Source: Bacillota bacterium
GTDB taxonomy: Bacteria > Bacillota > Clostridia > Lachnospirales > Lachnospiraceae
Reading direction: 5' to 3'
DNA: 64,000 bases
Assembly: GCA_023398375.1 (NCBI GenBank)
Contig: JAEWSH010000051.1
Location: forward strand, 124,001 to 188,000
Part shown: one piece after another, positions 32,415-41,384 of the stretch
Position numbering within the stretch: position 1 is the stretch's first letter
How the letters are laid out: every line of letters begins with the position of its first letter
Translations under genes and position numbers: made by a program
Notes under the pieces: model-generated
Database searches by the model: none
Told to the model about the DNA's origin: nothing
What the model saw: the letters and a program-made list of their open reading frames with translations, nothing else

Positions 32415-33752
32415 ATGAAAAAGAAATTAGTTAGTGCGATTCTTTCAATTGCAATGGTAGCTACTCTTTTAACAGGATGTGGAAATGGCAATAGCGGGTC
32501 TGCAACCAAAGAGGAAAGTACAAATGAAGAGGCAGCAAGTGCTGATACTGCAGCAGCTTCTACGGATGGAGTTAAAATTACAGTTTTGAACACAAAGAGC
32601 GAGATTCAGACACAGTGGGAAGAAATGGCTGCGAAATATCACGACTTGACAGGTGTAGAAGTAGAAGTGTCTGTAACGGTCGGCGATTCACCTTCAGAAG
32701 ACATTACAAAAAGATATGCATCAGGTGAAGTTCCTACCATTTTTATGGGTGATGTACAGGACGTTGTCATGTTAGATGAATATGCAGCAGATCTTTCAAA
32801 TGAAAAATGGGTACAAGACGGTGGATCTCAATATGGATGTAAAGCAAACGATAGATTGATCGGCTTCCCATTCTGTATTGAAGCAAGAGGTCTTATGTAT
32901 AATAAAACAGCGATTGAAACAGCAACTGGTGAAGAGTTCAATCCGGATGATATCAATTCAATGGATGATTTATCAGCATTGTTAGATAAATTAGTTGCGG
33001 GTGGTATGAAAACACCTGTAGCACTTAATAAAGAAGATTGGTCTTTAGCAGGACATTATTTATCTCAAGTATATGAAGAACAAGATGGCACAGCAGCAGG
33101 AGCAGTTGCTTTTACAGACGGTTTAAAAGATGGTTCTGTTAAGCTGGCAGATAATGCAAGATGGAATTCTTTAATGGATACATTTGATGTATTAATGAAA
33201 TACAATATGAATGGTGCTGATCCGCTTTCAGCAGATTATAATGCAAATGCAGTTGCTTTGGCAGAAGGTGATGTTGCATTCTGGTTCAACGGTAACTGGG
33301 CATGGGCTGAAATGTCTGACTTTGCAGTGGATGGAGCTGAATATGGTATTATGCCGATCGCACAGGCTGATGCCGATAATGGTGCAACTGATAAGTTATG
33401 TGGTGGCGCAACAAAATATTGCATGATCGATACAAAATACAATGATGAAGCACAACAACAAGCAGCAAAAGATTTCTTGAACTGGTTAGTATATGATGAA
33501 GCAGGACAAGACTTTTTAGTAAACCAGTGCCACCTGGTACCTGCGTTCTCAAATATTAAATTAGAAGTAACCAATCCAATGGGATTATCTGTACAAAAAT
33601 ATGCAACTTCAGGTAACATTTATGAAGCATTTGCAGGTATGCCTGGTGATCACTGGAAAACATTAGGAGCTGAAATGCAGAAATATCTTGGGGGACAGGT
33701 TACAAGACAAGAACTTGAAACAAATATAGAAACATATTGGCAGGCACAGTAA
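32415..33752 (+). CDS. Extracellular sugar-binding lipoprotein of an ABC transporter
   Basis: 445 residues from ATG at 32415 after AAGGAGG; an upstream in-frame ATG is inside the leader. Signal 'MKKKLVSAILSIAMVATLLTGC' gives a lipobox LTGC, then a Ser/Glu/Ala linker. The mature part is a family 1 solute-binding protein ('WEEMAAKYHDLTGVEVEVSV', 'LIGFPFCIEARGLMYNKTAIE', 'AFWFNGNWAWAEM'). It captures an oligosaccharide outside the cell for the two permeases downstream. With GH32 and sucrose phosphorylase genes in the cluster, sucrose or short fructo-oligosaccharides are the likely ligands. Confidence 0.93.
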   Translation: MKKKLVSAILSIAMVATLLTGCGNGNSGSATKEESTNEEAASADTAAASTDGVKITVLNTKSEIQTQWEEMAAKYHDLTGVEVEVSVTVGDSPSEDITKRYASGEVPTIFMGDVQDVVMLDEYAADLSNEKWVQDGGSQYGCKANDRLIGFPFCIEARGLMYNKTAIETATGEEFNPDDINSMDDLSALLDKLVAGGMKTPVALNKEDWSLAGHYLSQVYEEQDGTAAGAVAFTDGLKDGSVKLADNARWNSLMDTFDVLMKYNMNGADPLSADYNANAVALAEGDVAFWFNGNWAWAEMSDFAVDGAEYGIMPIAQADADNGATDKLCGGATKYCMIDTKYNDEAQQQAAKDFLNWLVYDEAGQDFLVNQCHLVPAFSNIKLEVTNPMGLSVQKYATSGNIYEAFAGMPGDHWKTLGAEMQKYLGGQVTRQELETNIETYWQAQ

Positions 33753-33800
33753 TCAGTCACTTATAATAATAGGACAAATTAGATAGAACAAATGAAAAGT

Positions 33801-33831
33801 GCCGGACTGAAAAAAAGGTCCGGTCATTTTT
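33801..33831 (+). terminator. Intercistronic hairpin between binding protein and permease genes
   Basis: GCCGGAC (33801-33807) and GTCCGGT (33818-33824) pair with one G-U, followed by CATTTTTC. It is probably a leaky terminator or 3' stabiliser, which would let the binding protein be made in excess over the permeases, as is common. Confidence 0.65.
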
Positions 33832-33888
33832 CAACAAAAAGAATCATTTTGGGAATGAGCCTTGCGAATTATAGAAAGGAGCAAAATA

Positions 33889-34773
33889 ATGCATAATCAA
33901 AAAAAGTTTCGTTATAAAGCTATTATGTTTTTAAGTTTTGCGGGACCTTCAGTACTTTTGTTTTCAGCGGTTGTTATTGTACCATTTATTTTTGGTATTT
34001 ATTTGACGTTTACTGGGTGGGATGGCATTTCTAGCAATATTCCATTTGTAGGATTAAAAAACTATGCTGCCCTTTTTCAGGATATTGAGTTTTGGACTTC
34101 TTTAGGCAGAACCATACTATATGCCTTGATTTCTGTGTTACTGGCTAATATGGTCGCATTCGGATTGGCATATTTGGTAACAAGTAAGATCAAAGGTAGT
34201 AATTTTTTTAGAGCAACTTTTTTTACGCCCAATCTAATTGGGGGCATTGTACTTGGTTATATTTGGCAATTTGTATTTAATAAAGCAATTCTTATGATTG
34301 GTGAAGGAACAGGAATAAAATTGTTCTCAACTTCCTGGCTTTCTGATCCGTACAAAGCGTTTTGGGCATTGATTATAGTATCTGTGTGGCAGTTATCGGG
34401 CTATCTGATGTTAATTTATATAGCAGGTCTGACGGGGGTATCCGAAGACTTGAAAGAGGCAGCAAGAATTGATGGATGTAATGAGAAACAAACAATGCGT
34501 CACATTACAATACCAATGATAATGGGAACCTTCACAATCTGTTTTTTTCTGGCAATTACAAGATGTTTTGTTACCTATGATGTAAATATCTCATTGACAA
34601 ATGGCGGTCCATTTAATTCTACAAGACTGGCAGCCATGTATGTATACAACATGGCATTTTCATCAAAGAAATATGGTCTTGGACAAGCTGAGGCACTTGT
34701 TTTATTTATGGTGATTGCAATCATTGCTGTAACGCAGGTACTCTTTGGTAAGAAAAAGGAGGTTGAGGCATAA
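33889..34773 (+). CDS. Sugar ABC transporter permease (MalF-like)
   Basis: 294 residues from ATG at 33889 after AAAGGAG. Six hydrophobic segments are seen, starting 'FLSFAGPSVLLFSAVVIVPFIFGIYLTFTGWDG'. The EAA coupling loop is 'EDLKEAARIDGCNEKQTMRHITIPMI'. It forms the membrane channel with the next gene. Its stop overlaps the next ATG by one base (TAATG), so the pair is translationally coupled. No ATPase gene is in the cluster. Confidence 0.94.
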   Translation: MHNQKKFRYKAIMFLSFAGPSVLLFSAVVIVPFIFGIYLTFTGWDGISSNIPFVGLKNYAALFQDIEFWTSLGRTILYALISVLLANMVAFGLAYLVTSKIKGSNFFRATFFTPNLIGGIVLGYIWQFVFNKAILMIGEGTGIKLFSTSWLSDPYKAFWALIIVSVWQLSGYLMLIYIAGLTGVSEDLKEAARIDGCNEKQTMRHITIPMIMGTFTICFFLAITRCFVTYDVNISLTNGGPFNSTRLAAMYVYNMAFSSKKYGLGQAEALVLFMVIAIIAVTQVLFGKKKEVEA

Positions 34774-35639
34774 TGGGAAACGAATTAAATACAAAAGGAT
34801 ATATTAAGAAAAAAATTAGTTTTTTCATAAAAATGATCATATTACTGATTTGTTTTGTGATTTACATGTTTCCTTTTGTAATGGTTGTCATTAATTCTTT
34901 TAAAACGAAGAGAGACATCATTAAAGAACCAATTGCGTTTATAGGAAGTCAGGGAGCATCACTTCATAACTATAGTGAAGCTTTTACAAAAATGAATTTT
35001 CCAAGAGCTTTTTCTAATTCTCTCATTATCACATGCTGCAGTGTATTATTGATCGTTATTACCTCTTCTATGTGTGCCTATCTTTTTGTGCGTATGGATT
35101 ATAAATTAAATAAGATTTTCTTTACCTTAATGATTGCAAGCATGGTCATTCCCTTTCAGGTCATTATGATTCCATTGGTCTCTATTTATGGTGGGGAATT
35201 GCATGTGTTGAACAGGAGAATCACACTGATCTTGATGCATACAGGTTTTTCAACGGCTATGTCAGTATTTATGTATCATGGATTTATTAAGAGCAGTATT
35301 CCAATGTCCTTGGAAGAAGCAGCCAGACTTGACGGTTGTTCCAGACACCAGACGTTCTTTCGGATTGTATTACCATTATTAAAACCAACAACGGCAACAC
35401 TGATCATTTTATATGCGATGGGTATTTGGAATGACTTCCTATTGCCTTCGCTGGTTTTGACCAAGAAGGAACTTCATACATTGACGATTGCAACACAGAT
35501 GTTTTATGGAACCTATTCATCAGATTTGGGGCTGATCATGGCATCTTTAATTATGGTGGTGGCACCAGTTATTGTATTATATCTGTTCCTGCAGAAATAT
35601 ATTATTGCAGGTGTTGTAGCAGGTGCCGTGAAATCATAG
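34773..35639 (+). CDS. Sugar ABC transporter permease (MalG-like)
   Basis: 288 residues, six hydrophobic segments, first 'MIILLICFVIYMFPFVMVVINSFKTKRDI'. EAA loop 'MSLEEAARLDGCSRHQTFFRIVLPLLKP' matches MalG/CUT1 permeases. It starts one base before the end of the upstream permease gene. It should heterodimerise with that protein and use an ATPase shared from another locus (MsmK type). Confidence 0.94.
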   Translation: MGNELNTKGYIKKKISFFIKMIILLICFVIYMFPFVMVVINSFKTKRDIIKEPIAFIGSQGASLHNYSEAFTKMNFPRAFSNSLIITCCSVLLIVITSSMCAYLFVRMDYKLNKIFFTLMIASMVIPFQVIMIPLVSIYGGELHVLNRRITLILMHTGFSTAMSVFMYHGFIKSSIPMSLEEAARLDGCSRHQTFFRIVLPLLKPTTATLIILYAMGIWNDFLLPSLVLTKKELHTLTIATQMFYGTYSSDLGLIMASLIMVVAPVIVLYLFLQKYIIAGVVAGAVKS

Positions 35640-35683
35640 AGGAGAGATATTGAATTTGAATAATAATTGACTGGAGAAAAAAG

Positions 35684-37249
35684 ATGACAGAGTGGTTGAA
35701 GACGGCAATATTTTATGAAATATATCCGCAGAGTTTTAAAGATAGTAACGGAGATGGGATTGGAGATATTCCGGGCATTATTCAGAAGTTAGAATATATA
35801 AAAGAACTTGGATGCAATGCGATCTGGATAAATCCATGCTTTGTGTCTCCATTTTATGATGCCGGATATGATGTGGAAGATTACTATCAGGTGGCTCCGC
35901 GATATGGAACAAATGAAGATATGAAACAATTGTTTGAGAAGGCACATGAACTTGATATGTATGTGTTATTAGATCTAGTGCCTGGTCATACGGCAATCAC
36001 TCATCCATGGTTTCAAGAGTCCATGAAGCCAGAGAAAAATAAATATACGGATCGATATGTATGGACCAATACTTGTAGTAATAAAATGGAAAATATAAGA
36101 GGAATACAAGGTATTTTGAGGGGGATCTCTCAAAGAAATGGAACTTGTGGTGTAAATTGTTTTACGACTCAGCCGGCACTTAACTATGGATTTGCACAGA
36201 TAGATGATCCGGAATGGCAGCAGCCTGTAGATGCACAGGGACCTATGGAGACCAGAGCAGAGCTTAAAAATATCATGCGTTTTTGGTTGAATATGGGATG
36301 TGATGGATTTCGTGTGGATATGGCAGGGTCACTTGTTAAAAACGAAGATGATGATAAAACCGAAACTATAAAATTGTGGCAGGATGTGCGTAGATTTTTG
36401 GATTCAGAATTTCCAGATGCGGTACTTGTTTCAGAGTGGGGAAAGCCGGATGTCGCATTAAAAGCAGGTTTTCACATGGATTTTTTCCTTCATTTCGGAG
36501 ATACCGGATATATGGATCTTTTTCGTGTGGAACATCCCTTTTTTAGTGCAGAAGGAAAAGGTGACATTTCTGTATTTGTAAAGACTTATGAGAAGAACCA
36601 GATGTCCATTTGCGGAAAAGGAATGATGTGTATGCCTTCTGGAAATCACGATATGGAAAGAATCTCTTATAAACTTACCCCAGAAGAACTAAAGATTGCA
36701 TATGCATTTATATACTCGCTTCCGGGAGCTCCATTTATTTATTATGGGGATGAAATTGGAATGCGTTATATCCAGGATATGATTTCTGTAGAAGGGGCAT
36801 ATGACCGAACGGGCAGCAGAACTCCGATGCAATGGGATAGAAGTACGAACAATGGATTTTCAACGGCACCGCCTTCAAGACTGTATATGGCAATAGATCC
36901 GGATCATGAAAGACCGGATGTTGCTACACAGATGCAAGATCCTGATTCACTTTATCATACGATAAAGCGATTAATTGGTATTAGAAAGCAACATAAGGCA
37001 TTACAGAACGATGCAGACATCCAATTCCTGTATGCAAAAGAAAATATATATCCACTGGTATATGAGAGAAAAAATGAACAAGAACAAATTTTAGTGCTAT
37101 GCAATCCATCTGACAAAGAACAGGAATGTCCGGATTTTGGTATACAGAATGGAGAATATCTCTATCTATATGGAGAGAAACCCGAATTAATAGGAGAAAA
37201 AGTCAAAATGAAACCATGCAGTGTTTGCTGGATCAAAAAGAATAGGTAG
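35684..37249 (+). CDS. GH13 alpha-glucosidase-like enzyme
   Basis: 521 residues. It starts 'EWLKTAIFYEIYPQSFKDSNGDGIGD', the hallmark of oligo-1,6-glucosidase/trehalose synthase-like GH13 proteins. Catalytic regions: 'DLVPGHTA' (I, about 104), 'GCDGFRVDMAG' with nucleophile Asp (II, about 212), 'VLVSEWG' with acid/base Glu (III, about 250), 'SGNHDM' (IV, about 325). Region I reads PGHT instead of the usual NHTS/NHCS, which hints at altered substrate choice. No signal peptide. It probably hydrolyses the glucosyl end of imported sucrose-type oligosaccharides. Confidence 0.9.
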   Translation: MTEWLKTAIFYEIYPQSFKDSNGDGIGDIPGIIQKLEYIKELGCNAIWINPCFVSPFYDAGYDVEDYYQVAPRYGTNEDMKQLFEKAHELDMYVLLDLVPGHTAITHPWFQESMKPEKNKYTDRYVWTNTCSNKMENIRGIQGILRGISQRNGTCGVNCFTTQPALNYGFAQIDDPEWQQPVDAQGPMETRAELKNIMRFWLNMGCDGFRVDMAGSLVKNEDDDKTETIKLWQDVRRFLDSEFPDAVLVSEWGKPDVALKAGFHMDFFLHFGDTGYMDLFRVEHPFFSAEGKGDISVFVKTYEKNQMSICGKGMMCMPSGNHDMERISYKLTPEELKIAYAFIYSLPGAPFIYYGDEIGMRYIQDMISVEGAYDRTGSRTPMQWDRSTNNGFSTAPPSRLYMAIDPDHERPDVATQMQDPDSLYHTIKRLIGIRKQHKALQNDADIQFLYAKENIYPLVYERKNEQEQILVLCNPSDKEQECPDFGIQNGEYLYLYGEKPELIGEKVKMKPCSVCWIKKNR

Positions 37250-37272
37250 AATCATTATAAGGGGGAATCATT

Positions 37273-38265
37273 ATGGTAACCATTAAAGACGTTGCTGCTA
37301 CTGCTGGTGTGTCTGTTGGAACGGTATCCAGAGTTATTAATAATCTTTCTGTAAAGGAAGATAACAGATTAAAGACGGAAGAAGCAATCAAAAAATTAGG
37401 ATATCAGGTAAACACCTATGCAAGAGGATTTAAAATGCAGCAGACCTATACAATTGCAATGATCGTACCGGATCTGATCAATCCATTTTTTGCGTTGCTT
37501 GTAAATTATGTTGAGCAGATTTTAGCAGATATTGGATATAAGCTGTTTATCTGCAATACTTTTGGAAATGTAGAAAGAGAATCGGCATACATAACGATTG
37601 CAAAACAGAACAAAGTGGACGGTATGATCGTACTGAGCTATTCTCAAAACGGAAAAGACTTGGAAGAGGCTGGTATGCCAATTGTTTCCTTTGATCGTCA
37701 TTATAAACAATCAATAGCCTGTGTTTCGGCTGATAATAGTCAGGGGGGACGTCTTGCTGCTGAAAAACTGATCGAGACAGGTTGCAAACGTGTCATTTAT
37801 ATTCGCAATGGTTCCAATCTGGAAGGGGAAACATTAAAAAGAGGAAAGGCATTTATGGAAACCTGCGAAAATAGTGGCGTGGAAGCCTTTAGAATGGATT
37901 TTGGAGATGAAACAACACTGAATGAACAGCAGATCGCTAAAATTTATACATTTTTAGAACAGAGTGTAACGAAGGGTCACTGTGAATATGATGGTATTTT
38001 TACCAGCTCCGATATTCATGCAGTTATGGTGGTCAAAAAATTGAAAGAGATGGGAGTTCGCATACCAGAAGATGTACAAGTTATTGGATATGACGGCCTA
38101 CGCATCTTAAATGTAGGAGATTATCCTGTCTCAAGTATTGCGCAACCGATTCCGGATATGGCAAAAGCCAGTGTGGATACCTTGATCAGATTGATACAAA
38201 AAGAAAAAAAGTTAAAAGACATCATATTACCGGTCAAATTTGTGGAAGGTGGGACAACCAGATAA
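37273..38265 (+). CDS. LacI family regulator of the sucrose/fructan cluster
   Basis: 330 residues; ATG follows AAGGGGGAA. HTH 'VTIKDVAATAGVSVGTVSRVINN' at residues 2-24, then hinge 'GYQVNTYARGFKMQQTYTIAMIVPDL' and a sugar-binding domain ('VDGMIVLSYSQNG', 'DGIFTSSDIHAVMVV', 'VQVIGYDGLRILN'). It sits inside the operon it probably controls. The two GAAACGTTTC palindromes upstream of the binding protein gene have the central CG expected for LacI-family half-sites and are the likely targets. Confidence 0.93.
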   Translation: MVTIKDVAATAGVSVGTVSRVINNLSVKEDNRLKTEEAIKKLGYQVNTYARGFKMQQTYTIAMIVPDLINPFFALLVNYVEQILADIGYKLFICNTFGNVERESAYITIAKQNKVDGMIVLSYSQNGKDLEEAGMPIVSFDRHYKQSIACVSADNSQGGRLAAEKLIETGCKRVIYIRNGSNLEGETLKRGKAFMETCENSGVEAFRMDFGDETTLNEQQIAKIYTFLEQSVTKGHCEYDGIFTSSDIHAVMVVKKLKEMGVRIPEDVQVIGYDGLRILNVGDYPVSSIAQPIPDMAKASVDTLIRLIQKEKKLKDIILPVKFVEGGTTR

Positions 38266-38284
38266 TGGCCGGTAGGAGGAAAAG

Positions 38285-39685
38285 ATGGTAGATAGCAAAC
38301 GACATAATGGGGAAAGAAAACCAAACTTAACGACAGATATGACACAAGGTAATTCCATGATAATGATAGCAAGATTCTGCTTCCCATTATTATTGGGCAA
38401 TATTTTCCAACAAATGTATAGTGTCGCAGATACTATTATTGTTGGAAAAGGAATCGGAGACAAGGCTTTGGCAGCAGTAGGTGCCTGCAATTCTATTCAA
38501 TTTTTTATCCTTGGATTTATCATTGGAATGACTGGTGGTTTTGGTATTTTATTATCCCAGGCATTTGGTGCAGGAGATGTGCTGTTATTGAGAAGAAGAA
38601 CAGCAATGTCCGCGCTCATTTGTTTGATTGTGGGAATCATGGTCACCTTAGTCAGTTTGCTGTTTATAGAGAAATATTTTATATACATGGAAACACCAGC
38701 AAATATTATTCATAATTCGTTAAAGTATTTCAGAGTAATCTTATGTGGAATTACCATTACAATGGGAAATAACCTTTGTCTGAATCTGTTAAGAGCTCTG
38801 GGAGATGGAAAAACACCATTAAAGGCGATGATGGTATCTTCTTTGATAAATATAATATTGGATCTGGTTTTTATCGTAGTACTAAAGACCGGTGCAGAAG
38901 GTGCTGCTATTGCAACATTAATAGCACAGGTGAGTTCCGTATTGTTTGCGCTCAGAAAAATAGTGAAGATTCCTGAATTGATGATGGAACGTGAAAATTG
39001 GAAAGTGCGTCCCTTTATGATTCGGGAATTGCTGATTACCGGTCTTCCAGTCGCGTTTATGAATTCTGTCACGGCAATAGGGAATATGGTATTGCAGTAT
39101 TTTGTGAATCTGATGGGAAGTAATTATGTTGCTGCGTATGCTGCCTGCAGTAAGATTACAGGATTGGGGCAACAGCCAGGACAGGCTGTAGGATTGACAA
39201 TGCTCACGTTCACAGGACAAAACCTTGGAGCTGGAAGGTATGACAGGATTAAAGATGGTGTAAAAAAAGGTGTATTGCTGTCCGTGCTGGTAAACATACC
39301 AATCATTATATTACTAGTTGGTTTTCCAACAAAGTTGGCAAGTCTGATGCTGACGGAACCAAACATCATTGCAATGTCAAAAGAATATCTGCCAATTACG
39401 GGAATTTGTATGGTTTTGCTGGGATTTTTGTTTGTCTTTCGTTCAACTTGTCAGGGAATGGGACAGACTTTAATGCCTATGCTTTCCGGAGGCGTGGAAG
39501 TTGTCATGCGTGTCAGTGTGGTAATGCTGGCAGTTGGTCTTTTAGGATTTTACAGAATAGCAGTTGCAGAAGTGTCGGCATGGATTGGAGCATGGTTGAT
39601 GTTGATGGCTACATATTTCTATTTGATACGAAGAAAAAAACCATATCAGAATGAAACGAATGAATTAAGAAAAGGAACAGTATGA
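38285..39685 (+). CDS. MATE family transporter inside the sucrose cluster
   Basis: 466 residues, about 12 hydrophobic segments; start after GTAGGAGGAAAAG. N-terminal 'GNSMIMIARFCFPLLLGNIFQQMYSVADTIIVGKGIGDKALAAVG' is the MATE first helix of the DinF/MepA-like branch. It has a 4-base ATGA overlap with the following GH32 gene, so it is a genuine operon member. The substrate is unknown; efflux of a sugar-linked metabolite or of a plant glycoside aglycone is conceivable. Sequence is clearly distinct from the MarR-linked MATE at 4.2 kb. Confidence 0.92.
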   Translation: MVDSKRHNGERKPNLTTDMTQGNSMIMIARFCFPLLLGNIFQQMYSVADTIIVGKGIGDKALAAVGACNSIQFFILGFIIGMTGGFGILLSQAFGAGDVLLLRRRTAMSALICLIVGIMVTLVSLLFIEKYFIYMETPANIIHNSLKYFRVILCGITITMGNNLCLNLLRALGDGKTPLKAMMVSSLINIILDLVFIVVLKTGAEGAAIATLIAQVSSVLFALRKIVKIPELMMERENWKVRPFMIRELLITGLPVAFMNSVTAIGNMVLQYFVNLMGSNYVAAYAACSKITGLGQQPGQAVGLTMLTFTGQNLGAGRYDRIKDGVKKGVLLSVLVNIPIIILLVGFPTKLASLMLTEPNIIAMSKEYLPITGICMVLLGFLFVFRSTCQGMGQTLMPMLSGGVEVVMRVSVVMLAVGLLGFYRIAVAEVSAWIGAWLMLMATYFYLIRRKKPYQNETNELRKGTV

Positions 39686-41384
39686 AATATTTAATGAGCA
39701 GATATCTGGAAAAGCCATTTCTTCTTTTTCCTGTAAATAGGACAGCGGAGATGGTGAACGTCCGGATTTATATAAATGAGAAGGTTTTTAAAGAGGCTAC
39801 ACTTAGAATAAGTAAACAAGCTGAAATGATGGCTGAGTTCTGTCTGGAAGAATTTATTGGAGAAAAAGTAGAAATTGAATTTTTTGATGATTTAAAATCT
39901 GTGGAGCATCCAGAACTGATCGGGCTGATTCTGAATACAGAAACAAAAGAACAGATGTCGGTCTATTCTGATGTCGTAAGACCTAAATTTCATTATACGA
40001 GTGAACAGGGCTTTTTTAATGATCCCAATGGATTGCTATATTATAATGAAAATTATCATATGTTCTATCAGTGGAATCCGTATGGTGTAACAGCAGGAAA
40101 TACCAGCTGGGGGCATTGTATCAGTAAAGATTGTTTCCATTGGGAAGAATTGGAACCGGCTATCGTTTGTGACAGAGAAGATGGATGTATTTTTTCTGGC
40201 AGCGGCGTGGTAGATGATCAGAATGTATCAGGTCTGCAGGAAGGAGAAGAACCTCCAATACTTTTGTTTTATACGGCGACTGGATATCGTTTTCCTCCGC
40301 TTCGGTACTTTCGTAAAAACTTTGATGCTTTCTTTTGGGAAAGTGAAAAGAAATATACCAAACAATGTATCGCATTTAGTACAGATGGAGGAAAAAGTTT
40401 TCAAAAATATAAAGAGAATCCTATTTTGGAGCAGATCTGTCCGCTTAACAGAGATCCCAAAGTGGTCTGGAATGAAGAAATAAAGAAGTGGATCATGATT
40501 CTTTTCTTATCGGAACATTCTTATCAATTATTTTTTTCTAATAATCTTCTGAAATGGGATAAAGGACAGATCATTAAAACTAAGGAAAGTGCGGAATGCC
40601 CCGATTTGTTTTCGTTACCGGTAGATGGAAATCCAGATAAATTGAAATGGGTATTATGGACAGCACCGGAAAATTATCAAATAGGGCATTTTGAAGATTG
40701 TACTTTTGTGAAAGAATCAGAAATAATATGTGACAAAGCGGTCTTTGCCGGCAGATATGCATCGGGTTATTATGCAGCACAAACTTTTTATGGAGTACCA
40801 GATCATAAAGTATATCAACAGTTTTTTGTTCGTACCGACTTTAAAGGTGCCCCTTTTTCGTCTTGTATGTCTCTGCCCTTGGAACTCTCGTTAGCATCTG
40901 TAGAAGGAAAATTACATTTAAAAAGTTTTCCGTGTAAAAGCGTAGAAAAGATAAGAAAGGATTGTCATATCTTCGAAAAAATAACAGAACCTGTAGTTCT
41001 GCAGGAAAAAAATCCATAGATTGTTTTGAATTAGAATTGCATGCACGCATGCATAAATCGGGCAGATTTGCGATATCTATGAGGGATATGCTTTTTGTTT
41101 ATGACAAGGAAGAACAGGTATTGTTATGTCCGAATGGAAGCTTTACACTTCTGCCTACCGGGGATGAGCTGCATCTTCATATCTGGGTAGACAGCGGCAG
41201 TCTGGAATTATTTACAGAAGATGGTTTGTTTCATGTGGCAATAGCCGCGGTACTGGATCTATCCAATCGGGAAGTTATGATTACAGCGTGCAATGATGTG
41301 CAGCTTAGAGTAAAAATATGGGAGCTTGAAGAGATTTATCCGGGTTCAGACTTAAAAAAGATAGCAGAGAGGATAGGAAGATGA
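39682..41384 (+). CDS. GH32 beta-fructosidase, interrupted by a single-base frameshift
   Basis: The first frame runs 39682-41019 (445 residues) and the rest of the protein continues in the -1 frame to 41384. Joined, this gives about 567 residues, the usual GH32 size. Catalytic motifs: 'FFNDPNG' with nucleophile Asp (about 114), 'NRDPKVVW' (about 256), 'AECPDL' with acid/base Glu (about 305). The C-terminal beta-sandwich ('LHIWVDSGSLELFTEDG') lies only in the second frame. The shift is at A7 (41006-41012); one more A would restore the frame. The downstream ATG overlaps the second frame's stop (ATGA), which supports an originally intact gene. No signal peptide: cytoplasmic sucrose/fructo-oligosaccharide hydrolase, perhaps now crippled. 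Confidence 0.9.
41006..41012 (+). other. A7 run at the frameshift in the first GH32 gene
   Basis: The codons GAA-AAA-AAT form A-AAA-AAT, followed by an in-frame TAG at 41017. This could be a sequencing error, a mutation, a phase-variable tract, or a -1 slippery site; the -1 frame restores the full GH32 protein. Confidence 0.75.
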
